Shown: piece by piece, positions 56,090 to 64,000 of the stretch
Position numbering within the stretch: the first letter of the stretch is position 1
Layout: every line of letters begins with the position of its first letter
NCBI GenBank assembly: GCA_021740785.1
Contig: JAIOZI010000010.1
Location: 36,138-100,137, forward strand
DNA length: 64,000 nucleotides
Source: Melioribacteraceae bacterium
GTDB taxonomy: Bacteria > Bacteroidota > Ignavibacteria > Ignavibacteriales > Melioribacteraceae
Reading direction: 5' to 3'
The notes under the pieces: generated by a model
What the model was told of the DNA's origin: nothing
The model's input: the letters and a program-made list of their open reading frames with translations, nothing else
The model's database searches: none
Made by a program: the position numbers and the translations under genes

Positions 56090-56644
56090 ATGAGCATTTA
56101 TAATATTACATCGCGATATGCATCGGCTTTTATGGAGATTTCTGATGAAAAGGGTACGATCGAAACTACCGGTAAAGATATCGATTTAGTATATAATACT
56201 CTCTCAGCCTCAAAAGAATTGAGAAAGTTTTTATTGAGCCCCATCATAAAAACAGAGAAGAAGCGATCAATATTAGTTGAGATATTTAAGGATAAAGTCA
56301 CAGAAGAGACTTTAAATTTCATCTTATTTGTTCTAAAAAAGAATCGTGAAGAATTTCTCTTTCCGATTTCGAAGCGGTTCCTGGAATTAAAAGATGTTCG
56401 TATGGGAATGGTTGCTGTTAATATTAGAAGTGCCGGTGAGTTATCCGAGAACCAAAAAGATAAAATGAAAACGCAGTTGGAAAGTTATTTATCTAAAAAA
56501 GTTAGATTGAATTATAACATTGATGAAAAATTGATCGGCGGATTCATTGTAAGGGTTAAGGATACTGTGATTGATGCGTCAATTGTTAATCAATTAAAAG
56601 TATTGAGACAAAAATTTAGTGCAGAGAATTTATCTCTGAATTAA
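56090..56644 (+). CDS. atpH: ATP synthase F1 subunit delta
   Basis: 184-aa delta subunit linking the b stalk to the alpha subunits. The N-terminal helical bundle starts ITSRYASAFMEISDEKG, and the middle has FILFVLKKNREEFLFPISKRF. The C-terminal domain has KVRLNYNIDEKLIGGFIVRVKDTVIDASIVNQL, the family's best conserved stretch. Complete, with 26 nt before atpA. Confidence 0.94.
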   Translation: MSIYNITSRYASAFMEISDEKGTIETTGKDIDLVYNTLSASKELRKFLLSPIIKTEKKRSILVEIFKDKVTEETLNFILFVLKKNREEFLFPISKRFLELKDVRMGMVAVNIRSAGELSENQKDKMKTQLESYLSKKVRLNYNIDEKLIGGFIVRVKDTVIDASIVNQLKVLRQKFSAENLSLN

Positions 56645-56670
56645 AAACGAAAAATTTTTAGGGAATAAAA

Positions 56671-58224
56671 ATGGCAGAAGTTAGACCAGAAGAAGTATCG
56701 GCGATATTAAGGAAACAGCTATCAGGTTTCGACAGTGAAGTTGATATATATGATGTGGGTACCGTTTTATCAGTCGGAGACGGTATTGCACGCATTTACG
56801 GATTATCACAAGTTATGGCAAGTGAACTGGTAGAATTTCCTAATGATGTTATTGGTATGGTACTTAACCTTGAAGAAGACAGCGTTGGTGTTGTACTCTT
56901 CGGTGAAAGTAGTATGATAAAGGAAGGTGATACGGTTAAACGTACAAAGCGCGTAGCATCCTTCCCTGTTGGCGATAAATTAGTAGGTCGAGTTGTTGAT
57001 CCTTTGGGTGTCCCTTTAGATGGGAAAGGACCAATTGAGCATGAAAAATATTCTCCGATTGAAAGGAAAGCGCTAGGTGTTGTTGAACGTCAGCCTGTAA
57101 AAGAGCCGGTTCAAACAGGAATTACAGCTATTGACGCAATGATTCCCATCGGACGCGGGCAGCGTGAGCTTATTATCGGTGACCGTCAAACCGGTAAAAC
57201 TGCCGTTGCAATTGATGCAATTATCAATCAAAAATTTACTCATACAGAGGAAGCTAAGAAATACGGTGTTGAACCTGTATTCTGTGTTTACGTTGCCATA
57301 GGTCAAAAGAGTTCTACAGTTGCGCAGGTTGTAGCAAAGCTTGAAGAAAAAGGTGCAATGGAATTTACTACCGTTATTTCTGCTCCTGCTTCTGTACCGG
57401 CGCCGCTTCAGTATATTGCTCCGTATTCGGGTGCAACTATGGGAGAGTATTTCAGAGACAACGGAAAACACGCACTTGTTATTTATGATGATTTATCAAA
57501 ACAAGCTGTTGCTTATAGAGAATTGTCGCTGCTTTTACGCAGACCTCCGGGTCGTGAGGCTTATCCCGGGGATGTTTTCTATCTTCACTCAAGATTATTG
57601 GAACGTGCTTCCAAATTAAATGATAAGCTTGGCGGCGGCAGTTTAACTGCATTGCCGATTATTGAAACTCAACAAGGCGACGTTTCTGCATATATTCCCA
57701 CAAACGTAATTTCGATTACTGATGGTCAGATTTATCTCGAACCTAATTTGTTCAACGCGGGCGTTCGTCCGGCTATTAATGTTGGTATTTCCGTATCACG
57801 TGTCGGCGGTAATGCTCAAATTAAAGCAATGAAAAAAGTTGCCGGATCGCTGAAACTTGACTTAGCTCAATACAGGGAATTAGAGGCATTTGCAAAATTT
57901 GGTTCCGATCTTGATAAAGCCACAAAAGCCACGCTGGCTAAGGGTGAAAGATTGGTGGAATTATTGAAACAGGGTCAATATGAACCAAACCCGGTTGAAA
58001 GACAGGTGGTAAGTGTTTTTGCAGGTACAAGAGATTTCTTTGAGACAATAAGTGTGAAAGATATAAAGAAATTCGAGAAAGAAATGCTCGAATACATTGA
58101 AGTAAAATATCCGGAAATTTATGAAGAAATTCGTGATAAGAAACAATTGAGTGATGAGCTTATTGAAAAAATCACAAATGCAATAAATGAATTTTTAGGA
58201 AAATTTAAGAAAAGCGAACATTAA
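56671..58224 (+). CDS. atpA: ATP synthase F1 subunit alpha
   Basis: 517-aa nucleotide-binding but mostly non-catalytic F1 subunit. N-terminal beta barrel, then the P-loop GDRQTGKTA near residues 171-179, [11 protein letters not shown], the [37 protein letters not shown] region and [14 protein letters not shown]. The C-terminal helical domain is complete. In the usual order atpG follows; here the gap is 71 bases and contains a promoter-like site. Confidence 0.97.
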   Translation: MAEVRPEEVSAILRKQLSGFDSEVDIYDVGTVLSVGDGIARIYGLSQVMASELVEFPNDVIGMVLNLEEDSVGVVLFGESSMIKEGDTVKRTKRVASFPVGDKLVGRVVDPLGVPLDGKGPIEHEKYSPIERKALGVVERQPVKEPVQTGITAIDAMIPIGRGQRELIIGDRQTGKTAVAIDAIINQKFTHTEEAKKYGVEPVFCVYVAIGQKSSTVAQVVAKLEEKGAMEFTTVISAPASVPAPLQYIAPYSGATMGEYFRDNGKHALVIYDDLSKQAVAYRELSLLLRRPPGREAYPGDVFYLHSRLLERASKLNDKLGGGSLTALPIIETQQGDVSAYIPTNVISITDGQIYLEPNLFNAGVRPAINVGISVSRVGGNAQIKAMKKVAGSLKLDLAQYRELEAFAKFGSDLDKATKATLAKGERLVELLKQGQYEPNPVERQVVSVFAGTRDFFETISVKDIKKFEKEMLEYIEVKYPEIYEEIRDKKQLSDELIEKITNAINEFLGKFKKSEH

Positions 58225-58245
58225 AATTGATTATATAATAATAGA

Positions 58246-58275
58246 TTGATACCTTCAATAAGATCGATCTATAAT
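58246..58275 (+). promoter_or_regulatory. Possible promoter before atpG
   Basis: TTGATA (58246-58251), an 18-base spacer and TATAAT (58270-58275), in the only sizable gap between atpA and atpG. It follows the classical sigma-70 form and not the TAnnTTTG form seen elsewhere in the window, so confidence is limited. Confidence 0.35.
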
Positions 58276-58295
58276 GTTTTTACTGAATAATAATT

Positions 58296-59186
58296 ATGGC
58301 TACATTAAGAGACATAAAAAGAAGAATAGTTGGTGTTAAAAATACACAACAGATAACCAAAGCTATGAAAATGGTTGCTGCTGCGCGTTTAAGAAAAGCG
58401 CAGGAAAATATGATTAACGCCAGGCCATATTCGCGTAAAATCTCGGAAATGCTGACCAGTCTTCTGAAAGTTGAAACTCATTTCAATCATCCGCTTTTAG
58501 AGGAGCGTGAGGTTAAAAGAATTGCGTTGGTTGTTGTTACATCAGACCGCGGGCTATGCGGTGGATTTAACATGAATGCAATAAAGACAGCACTTGATTT
58601 AATGCAGGATGAATATCTAACTTATTTGAGAGACGGTAATCTGGATCTCTACTGTATTGGAAAAAAAGCTAACGATTTCTTCAAACAGAAAGAATATGAA
58701 ATCCGGGAATCGCATTTGGGTGTTTTTGGAAGCGATCTAAATTATGAGTTTGCAGCTTCTTTTATTAATAGTGTACGAGAAAGATTTGAGAACGGTGAGA
58801 TTGATAAAGTTGTTATAGTATTTAATGAATTCAGATCAGTGGTTCAGCAAACGATTATTACTAAGCAGCTGCTTCCGGTACTTCCTGATAAATCCGATAC
58901 ACTTGAGGAAGAAAATTTAAATGTAGAATACATTTATGAACCGGATAAGACAAAAATTATCGGTACATTGATTCCCAAATATCTTAATGCTCAAATGTGG
59001 CACGCGCTTTTAGAATCTTACGCGGCTGAACTCGGAGCAAGAATGACTGCTATGGATATGGCGACCGAAAATGCGAAGGAAATGATACGATCGTTGCAGT
59101 TGACTTACAATAAAGAAAGACAAGCTGCTATTACAACTGAAATTTTAGAAATTGTTGGTGGTGCAAACGCTCTTAAAGAAGGGTAA
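58296..59186 (+). CDS. atpG: ATP synthase F1 subunit gamma
   Basis: 296-aa central rotor shaft. The N-terminal helix MATLRDIKRRIVGVKNTQQITKAMKMVAAARLRKAQ and the C-terminal helix SYAAELGARMTAMDMATENAKEMI are the two coiled strands inside the alpha/beta hexamer. TSDRGLCGGFN is the family motif. It is the last atp gene: atpD (beta) and atpC (epsilon) do not follow, and ffh starts 57 bases later. Confidence 0.96.
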   Translation: MATLRDIKRRIVGVKNTQQITKAMKMVAAARLRKAQENMINARPYSRKISEMLTSLLKVETHFNHPLLEEREVKRIALVVVTSDRGLCGGFNMNAIKTALDLMQDEYLTYLRDGNLDLYCIGKKANDFFKQKEYEIRESHLGVFGSDLNYEFAASFINSVRERFENGEIDKVVIVFNEFRSVVQQTIITKQLLPVLPDKSDTLEEENLNVEYIYEPDKTKIIGTLIPKYLNAQMWHALLESYAAELGARMTAMDMATENAKEMIRSLQLTYNKERQAAITTEILEIVGGANALKEG

Positions 59187-59242
59187 CTAGCCCCCGTATT
59201 TGAATTGATAATTCTTTTTTAGTATTTTTATTAAAATGGTAT

Positions 59243-60577
59243 ATGCTCGAAGACTTAACCTTAAAACTTGACAAAGCTCTTAAGAGGATTACCGGTCAAG
59301 GACGGTTAACCGAGAGCAATATTTCTGATTCTCTTAGAGAGATAAGACGTGTTCTTTTAGATGCTGATGTAAATTATAAAGTAGCCAAGCAATTTATTGA
59401 TGACGTTAAGGAAAAAGCACTTGGAAAAGAAGTTGTAGCTTCGGTTACACCCGGTCAACAAATTACAAAGATTATTTTTGATGAGTTGGCGCAGTTGATG
59501 GGTGGAACAAGATCCGAACTTCAGGTAAATCCTTCAGGAGTTACGGTTATTCTGATGGTTGGTTTGCAAGGCTCAGGTAAAACTACTTTTTCCGGTAAAC
59601 TTGCACGTTACCTAAAATCTAAAAATCGTAAATTGCTGCTAACTGCGTGTGATATTTATCGTCCGGCTGCTATAGATCAGTTGAAACAGCTCGGCAGCAG
59701 AATTGATGTGCCGGTATTTACAATTGATGGAAATATGGACGCTGTTGAAATTGCTGATAAGTCCGTTAAATATGCAAAAGAAAACGGGTTGAATACTGTA
59801 ATAATTGATACTGCCGGTCGTTTGCATGTTGATGAAAAAATGATGGATGAAGTTGCAGCAATCAAAGCAAAAGTTAAACCGACTGAAACTTTGTTTGTTG
59901 TTGATTCTATGACCGGGCAGGATGCCGTGAATTCGGCAAAAGCATTTCATGATAGAGTACAATTTGACGGAATTGTTCTTACAAAACTTGATGGTGATTC
60001 AAGAGGCGGATGCGCACTCTCGATCAGAGCTGTTGTAAATGAACCGATTAAATTTATTAGTTTGGGTGAAAAACTTGATTCAATTGAAATTTTTCATCCT
60101 GAAAGATTGGCTTCAAGAATATTGGGCAGGGGCGATATGGTTTCATTCGTTGAAAAAGCCCAAGAACATTTCGATGAAATTGAAGCCGAAGATATGCAGC
60201 AAAAATTACTTTCGAATAAATTTGACCTTGATGATTTTCTTAAGCAGATTAAGATGATAAAAAAAATGGGTTCGCTGCAATCGATAGTCGGGATGATTCC
60301 GGGTATGGGTGCGGGATTGAAAAATGTTGATGTTGATGATAAGCAGCTCGTAAAAGTCGAATCGATTATTCAGTCAATGACGAAAGAAGAACGCAGTAAG
60401 CCAAAAGTTTTAAATGGAAGCAGACGGAAAAGAATTGCCCGTGGAAGCGGTAATTCGATTCAAGATGTGAATAGATTGATAAAGCAATTTTCTGAGATGC
60501 AGAAAATGGTTAAAATGCTTAGCGGAAAAGGCAGTAAAAAGATGATGAGAAGTTTGAAGAATTTTAAGTTTAATTGA
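59243..60577 (+). CDS. ffh: Signal recognition particle protein Ffh
   Basis: 444-aa SRP54 GTPase that delivers nascent membrane proteins to FtsY. N domain (LTLKLDKALKRITGQGRL), G domain with MVGLQGSGKTTFSGKLA, CDIYRPAAIDQL, DTAGRLHVD and TKLDGDSRGGCAL, and M domain with MIPGMG, GSRRKRIARGSGNSIQDVNRLIKQF for SRP RNA and signal-sequence binding. Complete. It precedes rpsP, a common arrangement. No SRP RNA gene was seen in the window. Confidence 0.97.
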   Translation: MLEDLTLKLDKALKRITGQGRLTESNISDSLREIRRVLLDADVNYKVAKQFIDDVKEKALGKEVVASVTPGQQITKIIFDELAQLMGGTRSELQVNPSGVTVILMVGLQGSGKTTFSGKLARYLKSKNRKLLLTACDIYRPAAIDQLKQLGSRIDVPVFTIDGNMDAVEIADKSVKYAKENGLNTVIIDTAGRLHVDEKMMDEVAAIKAKVKPTETLFVVDSMTGQDAVNSAKAFHDRVQFDGIVLTKLDGDSRGGCALSIRAVVNEPIKFISLGEKLDSIEIFHPERLASRILGRGDMVSFVEKAQEHFDEIEAEDMQQKLLSNKFDLDDFLKQIKMIKKMGSLQSIVGMIPGMGAGLKNVDVDDKQLVKVESIIQSMTKEERSKPKVLNGSRRKRIARGSGNSIQDVNRLIKQFSEMQKMVKMLSGKGSKKMMRSLKNFKFN

Positions 60578-60613
60578 GAAAACAGTAATTCATAATTTGG
60601 AGGAAATAATAAT

Positions 60614-61159
60614 TTGGCAGTAAAGTTAAGATTAAGGAGAATGGGAAAGAAGAAGCAACCGGTTTATAAGGTAGTTGCTGCGGATGTTAGATCTCCTAGA
60701 GACGGTAAATTTATCGAAGCGATTGGTTTGTACAATCCCAGAACAAATCCTGCTACGATAGAAATTCAGGAAGATAGAGCTTTGTATTGGTTAAGTGTTG
60801 GTGCTCAACCGACAGATACTGTTAAAAATTTACTAAGTTCGCTGGGAATTATTCTTAAAAAAGAACTTACTAATCGCGGGTTAACCGAAGATCAAGTAGA
60901 AGCTCAACTAAATGAATGGAAAAAGCAAAAAGAAGCAAAATTAAATTCAGTAAAGAAAGACGCTGTTAAGAGTGAAAATAAAGATGAAAAGAAAGAAGAA
61001 AAACCTGAAGAAAAGGCAGTAGAAAATACTGAAGAAGTAAAGCCAGAAGCAAAGAATGAAGATGAGAAAAAAGTGGAAGTGACTGAAGAGAAAGTTTCAG
61101 AGGAAGAGAAGGATACTGCTTCCGAAGAAAAACAAGACGGTGAGAAAAAAGCTGAATAA
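60614..61159 (+). CDS. rpsP: Ribosomal protein bS16 with long charged C-terminal extension
   Basis: The first roughly 85 residues are bS16 ([37 protein letters not shown]), a 30S assembly protein. Typical bS16 is 80-100 aa, but this one is 181 aa: after about residue 100 a Lys/Glu-rich tail ([16 protein letters not shown]) runs to the end, predicted disordered and strongly acidic. Similar tails are known in some Bacteroidota, but the role is unclear. The start is TTG 60614, with GGAGG at 60599-60603 upstream. Confidence 0.94.
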   Translation: MAVKLRLRRMGKKKQPVYKVVAADVRSPRDGKFIEAIGLYNPRTNPATIEIQEDRALYWLSVGAQPTDTVKNLLSSLGIILKKELTNRGLTEDQVEAQLNEWKKQKEAKLNSVKKDAVKSENKDEKKEEKPEEKAVENTEEVKPEAKNEDEKKVEVTEEKVSEEEKDTASEEKQDGEKKAE

Positions 61160-61220
61160 TTTCATGTCTTGTTGCTCTAATTAATGTATCCCTTTTTGCT
61201 AATTTAACAAAGGTACTCCT

Positions 61221-61454
61221 ATGAAAGAATTTATTGAATTTATTGCTAAGCATCTTGTTGACAATCCGGATAGTGTTGCAATTGAATCTACTCAACCGGA
61301 TGAAAAAACAATTGAGCTTACTTTGAAAGTTAGTGCCGATGATGTTGGTAAGGTTATCGGTAAACAAGGTAAAACTGCTCAAGCAATGCGTACTCTGCTA
61401 ACAGCAATAGCAGCTAAAGAAGGAAAACGAGCAATTCTTAAGATATTAGATTAA
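61221..61454 (+). CDS. khpA: KH-domain RNA-binding protein KhpA
   Basis: 77-aa single KH domain with the GxxG loop in GKVIGKQGKTAQAMRTLL. KhpA-type proteins bind RNA widely and often act with KhpB/EloR in cell elongation and division. Its position between rpsP and rimM is the usual one. The gap of 61 bases before it contains a T-rich stretch and no clear terminator. Confidence 0.93.
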   Translation: MKEFIEFIAKHLVDNPDSVAIESTQPDEKTIELTLKVSADDVGKVIGKQGKTAQAMRTLLTAIAAKEGKRAILKILD

Positions 61455-61474
61455 ATTGATCGTTTTTACTAAAC

Positions 61475-61993
61475 TTGAACGAGTTTTTTTTAATAGCTGA
61501 AATTCGATCGGTTTATAACGATCAGGGGTATCTGGTTTTTGATTTATTTTCTGATTTTCCGGAACGATTTTATGATCTAAACGAAGTTTATATCGAGGTT
61601 TTCGGAGATTGTAGAAAGTTTATTGTCGAAGATATTGCAGACAAAAAAACCTTTTTTGTTGTTAAGTTTAAAAATTTCGATGATTCCAAGGATGTTAGAT
61701 TTTTGTTAAAAAAGAAAGTCTTTATTCCTTCAGAATCAGCAGTAATTTTGGATGATGATACATTCTTTATTCATGATTTGGTTGACTGCAAGGTCTTTAA
61801 GAACAATAAGTTCTTTGGTGATATGATTGATGTTTTGCGGACACCTGCAAATGATATATATGTTATTAATAAATTTGATGGCATAGAAATTATGATCCCG
61901 GCTGTGAAAGAATATATTAAGGATATCGATATTAGTAATAAGATAATTCACCTTACACCGGATTCTGATTTTTTAGTTGATGATGAGAATTGA
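61475..61993 (+). CDS. rimM: 16S rRNA processing/assembly factor RimM
   Basis: 172-aa protein that binds uS19 and aids 30S head maturation. N-terminal barrel (FFLIAEIRSVYNDQGYLVFDLFSDFPERF) and PRC-barrel C-terminal domain (FFIHDLVDCKVF, MIDVLRTPANDIYVI, IMIPAVKEYIKDIDISNKIIHL). The N-terminal GxxGxxG element is degenerate, but the PAVKEYI segment and the rpsP-khpA-rimM-trmD order make the call firm. The start is TTG 61475 with no recognisable Shine-Dalgarno; no ATG or GTG is nearby. It overlaps trmD by 11 bases. Confidence 0.88.
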   Translation: MNEFFLIAEIRSVYNDQGYLVFDLFSDFPERFYDLNEVYIEVFGDCRKFIVEDIADKKTFFVVKFKNFDDSKDVRFLLKKKVFIPSESAVILDDDTFFIHDLVDCKVFKNNKFFGDMIDVLRTPANDIYVINKFDGIEIMIPAVKEYIKDIDISNKIIHLTPDSDFLVDDEN

Positions 61994-62663
61994 TATTATT
62001 TCAGCAGTGCCTGAATCTCTTGAAAGTCCTATTAATACTAGTATTGTAAAGAGAGCCCAAAATAAGGGAAAGGTTGAGATTGTTATTCATAATCTGCGTG
62101 ATTATGCTTACGATAAGCACAAGCAGATTGATGATAAACCATTTGGCGGCGGACCCGGAATGCTCCTTAAGCCTGAACCGTTCTTTGAATGTATTGAAAA
62201 ATTGCAGAGTGAAAGAACTTACGAACATATAATTATTACAACACCGAAAGGTAAGTTATATGATCAAGGTTATGCGAATAAACTTTCACTCGGACATAAT
62301 ATTATGATTCTTGCCGGTCATTATAAAGGAATTGATGATCGTGTTAGAGAAAGGTTTGTTACCGATGAAATTTCAATCGGCAATTTTGTTTTAAGCGGCG
62401 GTGAACTGCCTGCTTTAATTATTCTTGATTCAATCGTTAGGCTGGTTCCGGGCGTTCTGAACGATAGTGAATCTGCATTGAATGATACTTTTATGGATGG
62501 AGAATATTTGGAACCGCCTTATTATACTCGACCGGCAGAATATAGAGGAATGAAGGTTCCTCAAATTCTTCTCTCCGGGAATGATAAGAAAATTCGCGAG
62601 TGGAAAGAGGAAGAATCAAAAGTTTTAACGGAAAAATGGAAAAAAATAAATAGTGTGGAGTAG
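61983..62663 (+). CDS. trmD: tRNA (guanine-N1)-methyltransferase TrmD
   Basis: SPOUT-class enzyme making m1G37 in tRNAs, which prevents frameshifting. From ATG 61983, 226 aa; ATG 61980 and TTG 61977 are alternatives. MRIDIISAVPESL opens the protein. KQIDDKPFGGGPGMLLKPEP, ILAGHYKGIDDRVRERFVTDEISIGNFVLSGGELPALI and LEPPYYTRPAEYRG contain the knotted AdoMet site and catalytic Asp region. It is complete and overlaps rimM. Confidence 0.96.
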   Translation: MRIDIISAVPESLESPINTSIVKRAQNKGKVEIVIHNLRDYAYDKHKQIDDKPFGGGPGMLLKPEPFFECIEKLQSERTYEHIIITTPKGKLYDQGYANKLSLGHNIMILAGHYKGIDDRVRERFVTDEISIGNFVLSGGELPALIILDSIVRLVPGVLNDSESALNDTFMDGEYLEPPYYTRPAEYRGMKVPQILLSGNDKKIREWKEEESKVLTEKWKKINSVE

Positions 62664-62666
62664 ACA

Positions 62667-63014
62667 ATGGACAAATTAAAAGAAATGGTGCAGGATCAAT
62701 TCAGGACAGACCTTCCTGAATTTAAGTCCGGAGATCGCATTCGAATCTTTGTTAGAGTGGTTGAAGGAGATAAAGAAAGACTGCAGCCTTTTGAAGGTGA
62801 TGTTATCAGTATCCGCTCAAGTGGAAATGATAAAACATTTACGGTTAGAAAAATTTCGAGCGGTGTTGGTGTTGAAAGAATTTTCCCGTATAACTCACCG
62901 AAGATTGCAAAGATAGAGGTTGTTAGACAGGGTAAAATTAGAAGAGCTAAACTTTATTACCTCAGGAATCTATCAGGTAAAGCAGCAAGAATTAAAGATA
63001 AGAATTTGCGCTAA
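62667..63014 (+). CDS. rplS: Ribosomal protein bL19
   Basis: 115-aa 50S subunit protein located at the 30S interface. The block [31 protein letters not shown] and the conserved [35 protein letters not shown] are typical. It ends the ribosomal/tRNA-modification cluster, and a strong terminator lies 20 bases downstream. Three bases separate it from trmD. Confidence 0.97.
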   Translation: MDKLKEMVQDQFRTDLPEFKSGDRIRIFVRVVEGDKERLQPFEGDVISIRSSGNDKTFTVRKISSGVGVERIFPYNSPKIAKIEVVRQGKIRRAKLYYLRNLSGKAARIKDKNLR

Positions 63015-63033
63015 GCTTTACATAAGTGTTTTT

Positions 63034-63058
63034 AAGCCGCTTTGAAGCGGCTTTTTTA
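63034..63058 (+). terminator. Intrinsic terminator after rplS
   Basis: AAGCCGCT (63034-63041), loop TTGA, AGCGGCTT (63046-63053), continuing into a T run. GC-rich 8-bp stem. It marks the end of the ffh-rplS unit. Confidence 0.92.
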
Positions 63059-63079
63059 TTTTTAACAAATGGATTTATT

Positions 63080-63838
63080 ATGAGATTATTAATACCGCAG
63101 AATATGTTCTCTGCGATATTTGCAATGACTTTAAATGATGAGATGAAAGAAAACTTATCGGTTGTCCCATCTTCATTAATTAGTAAGAAACTTGAAAACG
63201 GCGAAGGTGACATAGGCTTTATTCCGTTCATGGATTTGATTACTCATGACGATTTTTATTTGTCTAGTAAAATTGCAATTTCATTCGACGGAAGACTTTC
63301 TACATCTTATTTATATTTTACTCCGGAACAGAAAGAAATAAATCATCTTTACCTTTCCGGTGATGTATCATCAAATGAAATAATTTTAACGAAAGTTCTT
63401 TTTTCCGAAAAATATAATACAGATATAAATTTTACTTTAGATACCGACCCGGTAGAAATCGGGAGAAAGAATTATCTAATTGCCGGGAATGTAAATTTTG
63501 AAAATGAAAATTTTAAAACAGGCATAAGTTTTTCTGATCAAGTGGCTGAATTAATTGATAGACCATTTGTAAATTTTGTTGCGGCTTCAAAAGATGAAAA
63601 TAAATTGAACGAATTCAACAAAATGTTCGGACCAATTGATCAGAAAATTGAAAAGAATTTGACTAATTATTTGGGAAAAATAGGATTCGATACGGAACTG
63701 ACCGGATTCATAAATGAGAATTATAATTCAGTTTATTATGATCTAACTGAAAATGAAATTGAGGGAATGAACGAATTAATTAAATTGGTTTTTTATCGCC
63801 AGATAATCAATGAAATTAAAGAGCTAAAATTAGTCTAA
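63080..63838 (+). CDS. Divergent MqnA-like protein (type 2 periplasmic-binding fold)
   Basis: 252 aa from ATG 63080; the frame is open from 63026 but that part covers the rplS terminator and is unlikely to be translated. The pattern SSLISKKLENGEGDIGFIPFMDLITHDDFYLSSKIAISFDGRLSTSYLYF recalls chorismate dehydratase MqnA and its relatives, in which a small-ligand fold begins with a DIGLIP-type strand and continues with a GxVxS turn. Similarity is limited to that area, and the rest is not recognised. No signal peptide. If correct it could relate to menaquinone synthesis, but no mqn genes surround it. Confidence 0.45.
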   Translation: MRLLIPQNMFSAIFAMTLNDEMKENLSVVPSSLISKKLENGEGDIGFIPFMDLITHDDFYLSSKIAISFDGRLSTSYLYFTPEQKEINHLYLSGDVSSNEIILTKVLFSEKYNTDINFTLDTDPVEIGRKNYLIAGNVNFENENFKTGISFSDQVAELIDRPFVNFVAASKDENKLNEFNKMFGPIDQKIEKNLTNYLGKIGFDTELTGFINENYNSVYYDLTENEIEGMNELIKLVFYRQIINEIKELKLV

Positions 63839-63844
63839 ACATTA

Positions 63845-63896
63845 TGAGATGTTTCAACAGTCTCAGAACTCCTTACCCCGTGAATAAAAATAAGGA
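63845..63896. other. Small inverted repeats at the right edge
   Basis: TGAGATGT/ACA-g-TCTCA forms a hairpin at 63845-63865, and TCCTTA (63870-63875) with TAAGGA (63891-63896) forms another. Neither has a T run. They lie between the MqnA-like gene and the partial gene at 63946, and could be a terminator-like or mobile-element end sequence. Confidence 0.3.
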
Positions 63897-63907
63897 ATTA
63901 AGAGTTG

Positions 63908-63936
63908 TTGTTCGCAAAATAAAAATGCATTAAATT
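63908..63936 (+). promoter_or_regulatory. Possible promoter for the partial gene at 63946
   Basis: TTGTTC (63908-63913), a 17-base spacer and TAAATT (63931-63936), the same layout as the sites at 28104 and 34906. It lies ten bases before the ATG, so the leader would be very short. Confidence 0.3.
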
Positions 63937-63945
63937 AAGTATAAT

Positions 63946-64000
63946 ATGCAATTACAACTACCATTATATCCGAACGAGACAAAATTAATATCCCAAAGCG
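63946..64000 (+). CDS. Start of an unidentified gene cut by the right edge
   Basis: ATG 63946 opens a frame that stays open to the window end and gives 18 residues beginning MQLQLPLYPNETKL. The opening QLPLxPxxTKLI resembles, from memory only, the start of some helix-turn-helix transposase-like proteins in Bacteroidota; too little is visible to assign it. No ribosome-binding site is evident. Confidence 0.35.
   Translation, partial: MQLQLPLYPNETKLISQS

Noticed and set aside
63026..63079. 18-residue N-terminal extension of the MqnA-like protein
   Set aside because: It overlaps the rplS terminator stem and T run.
1..64000. CRISPR arrays, tRNA and rRNA genes, complete insertion sequences, prophage genes
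   Set aside because: Gaps between genes are short and none shows regular spacer repeats, a tRNA cloverleaf or a transposase; only the right edge leaves a mobile element possible.

Overview
This 64-kb window reads as a chromosomal segment of an AT-rich bacterium of the Fibrobacterota-Chlorobiota-Bacteroidota group, most probably Ignavibacteria or a close relative. That placement is an inference. It rests on a T9SS sorting tail (LSQNYPNPFNPSTK type), a PorV/PorQ-like barrel, a CarboxypepD_reg TonB-dependent receptor, two GWxTD-family proteins, an F-ATPase operon without beta and epsilon genes, and several promoters of the Bacteroidota form TTG-N19/20-TAnnTTTG. Nearly every gene is on the + strand. 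No tRNA, rRNA or CRISPR was seen.

Layout. (1) 1-7.7 kb: the distal dcw cell-wall and division cluster, murD (cut by the left edge)-ftsW-murG-murC-ftsQ-ftsA-ftsZ. It ends in a two-tier hairpin whose loop is perfectly complementary over 13 nt to the ftsZ ribosome-binding region. (2) 7.8-25.2 kb: an extracellular polysaccharide locus with a small barrel protein, rfbB, an SLBB export protein, a Wzz-like co-polymerase, a Wzx flippase, a Wzy/ligase-like protein, three GT4 glycosyltransferases, a sulfotransferase, lhgO, a WbaP-like initiating transferase, a polyprenol-phosphate sugar synthase, and a GT2 fused to a WbaP-like module that has lost its catalytic core. The middle of this locus (about 9.6-19.7 kb) is visibly more AT-rich than its flanks. 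(3) 25.2-34.8 kb: housekeeping genes accA, a hotdog thioesterase, a second flippase, dut, dnaE, a FabI/FabL-like reductase, an acyl-CoA dehydrogenase and trxA. (4) 34.9-45.8 kb: an envelope cassette with a T9SS-tailed secreted protein, a DUF4397-like lipoprotein, a TonB-dependent receptor, a 1146-aa secreted protein and a PorV-like barrel. (5) 45.8-53.8 kb: a second envelope group in which two GWxTD paralogues bracket a GT39-TPR membrane protein, followed by an LpxL-type acyltransferase, a GT9, an M23 peptidase and a bactofilin. (6) 53.8-59.2 kb: the F-ATPase operon atpZ-atpI-like-atpB-E-F-H-A-G, with an intrinsic terminator between atpE and atpF. (7) 59.2-63.0 kb: ffh-rpsP-khpA-rimM-trmD-rplS. 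(8) 63.0-64.0 kb: an MqnA-like protein and the start of a further gene cut by the right edge.

Much of the window serves the envelope: peptidoglycan and division, surface polysaccharide assembly, outer-membrane secretion and uptake, and cell-shape functions, interleaved with core replication, energy and translation genes. The points most worth checking are the ftsZ 3' hairpin against its own Shine-Dalgarno sequence, the GT2/inactive phosphoglycosyltransferase fusion, the GWxTD/GT39-TPR/GWxTD group and the 35-46 kb outer-membrane cassette.
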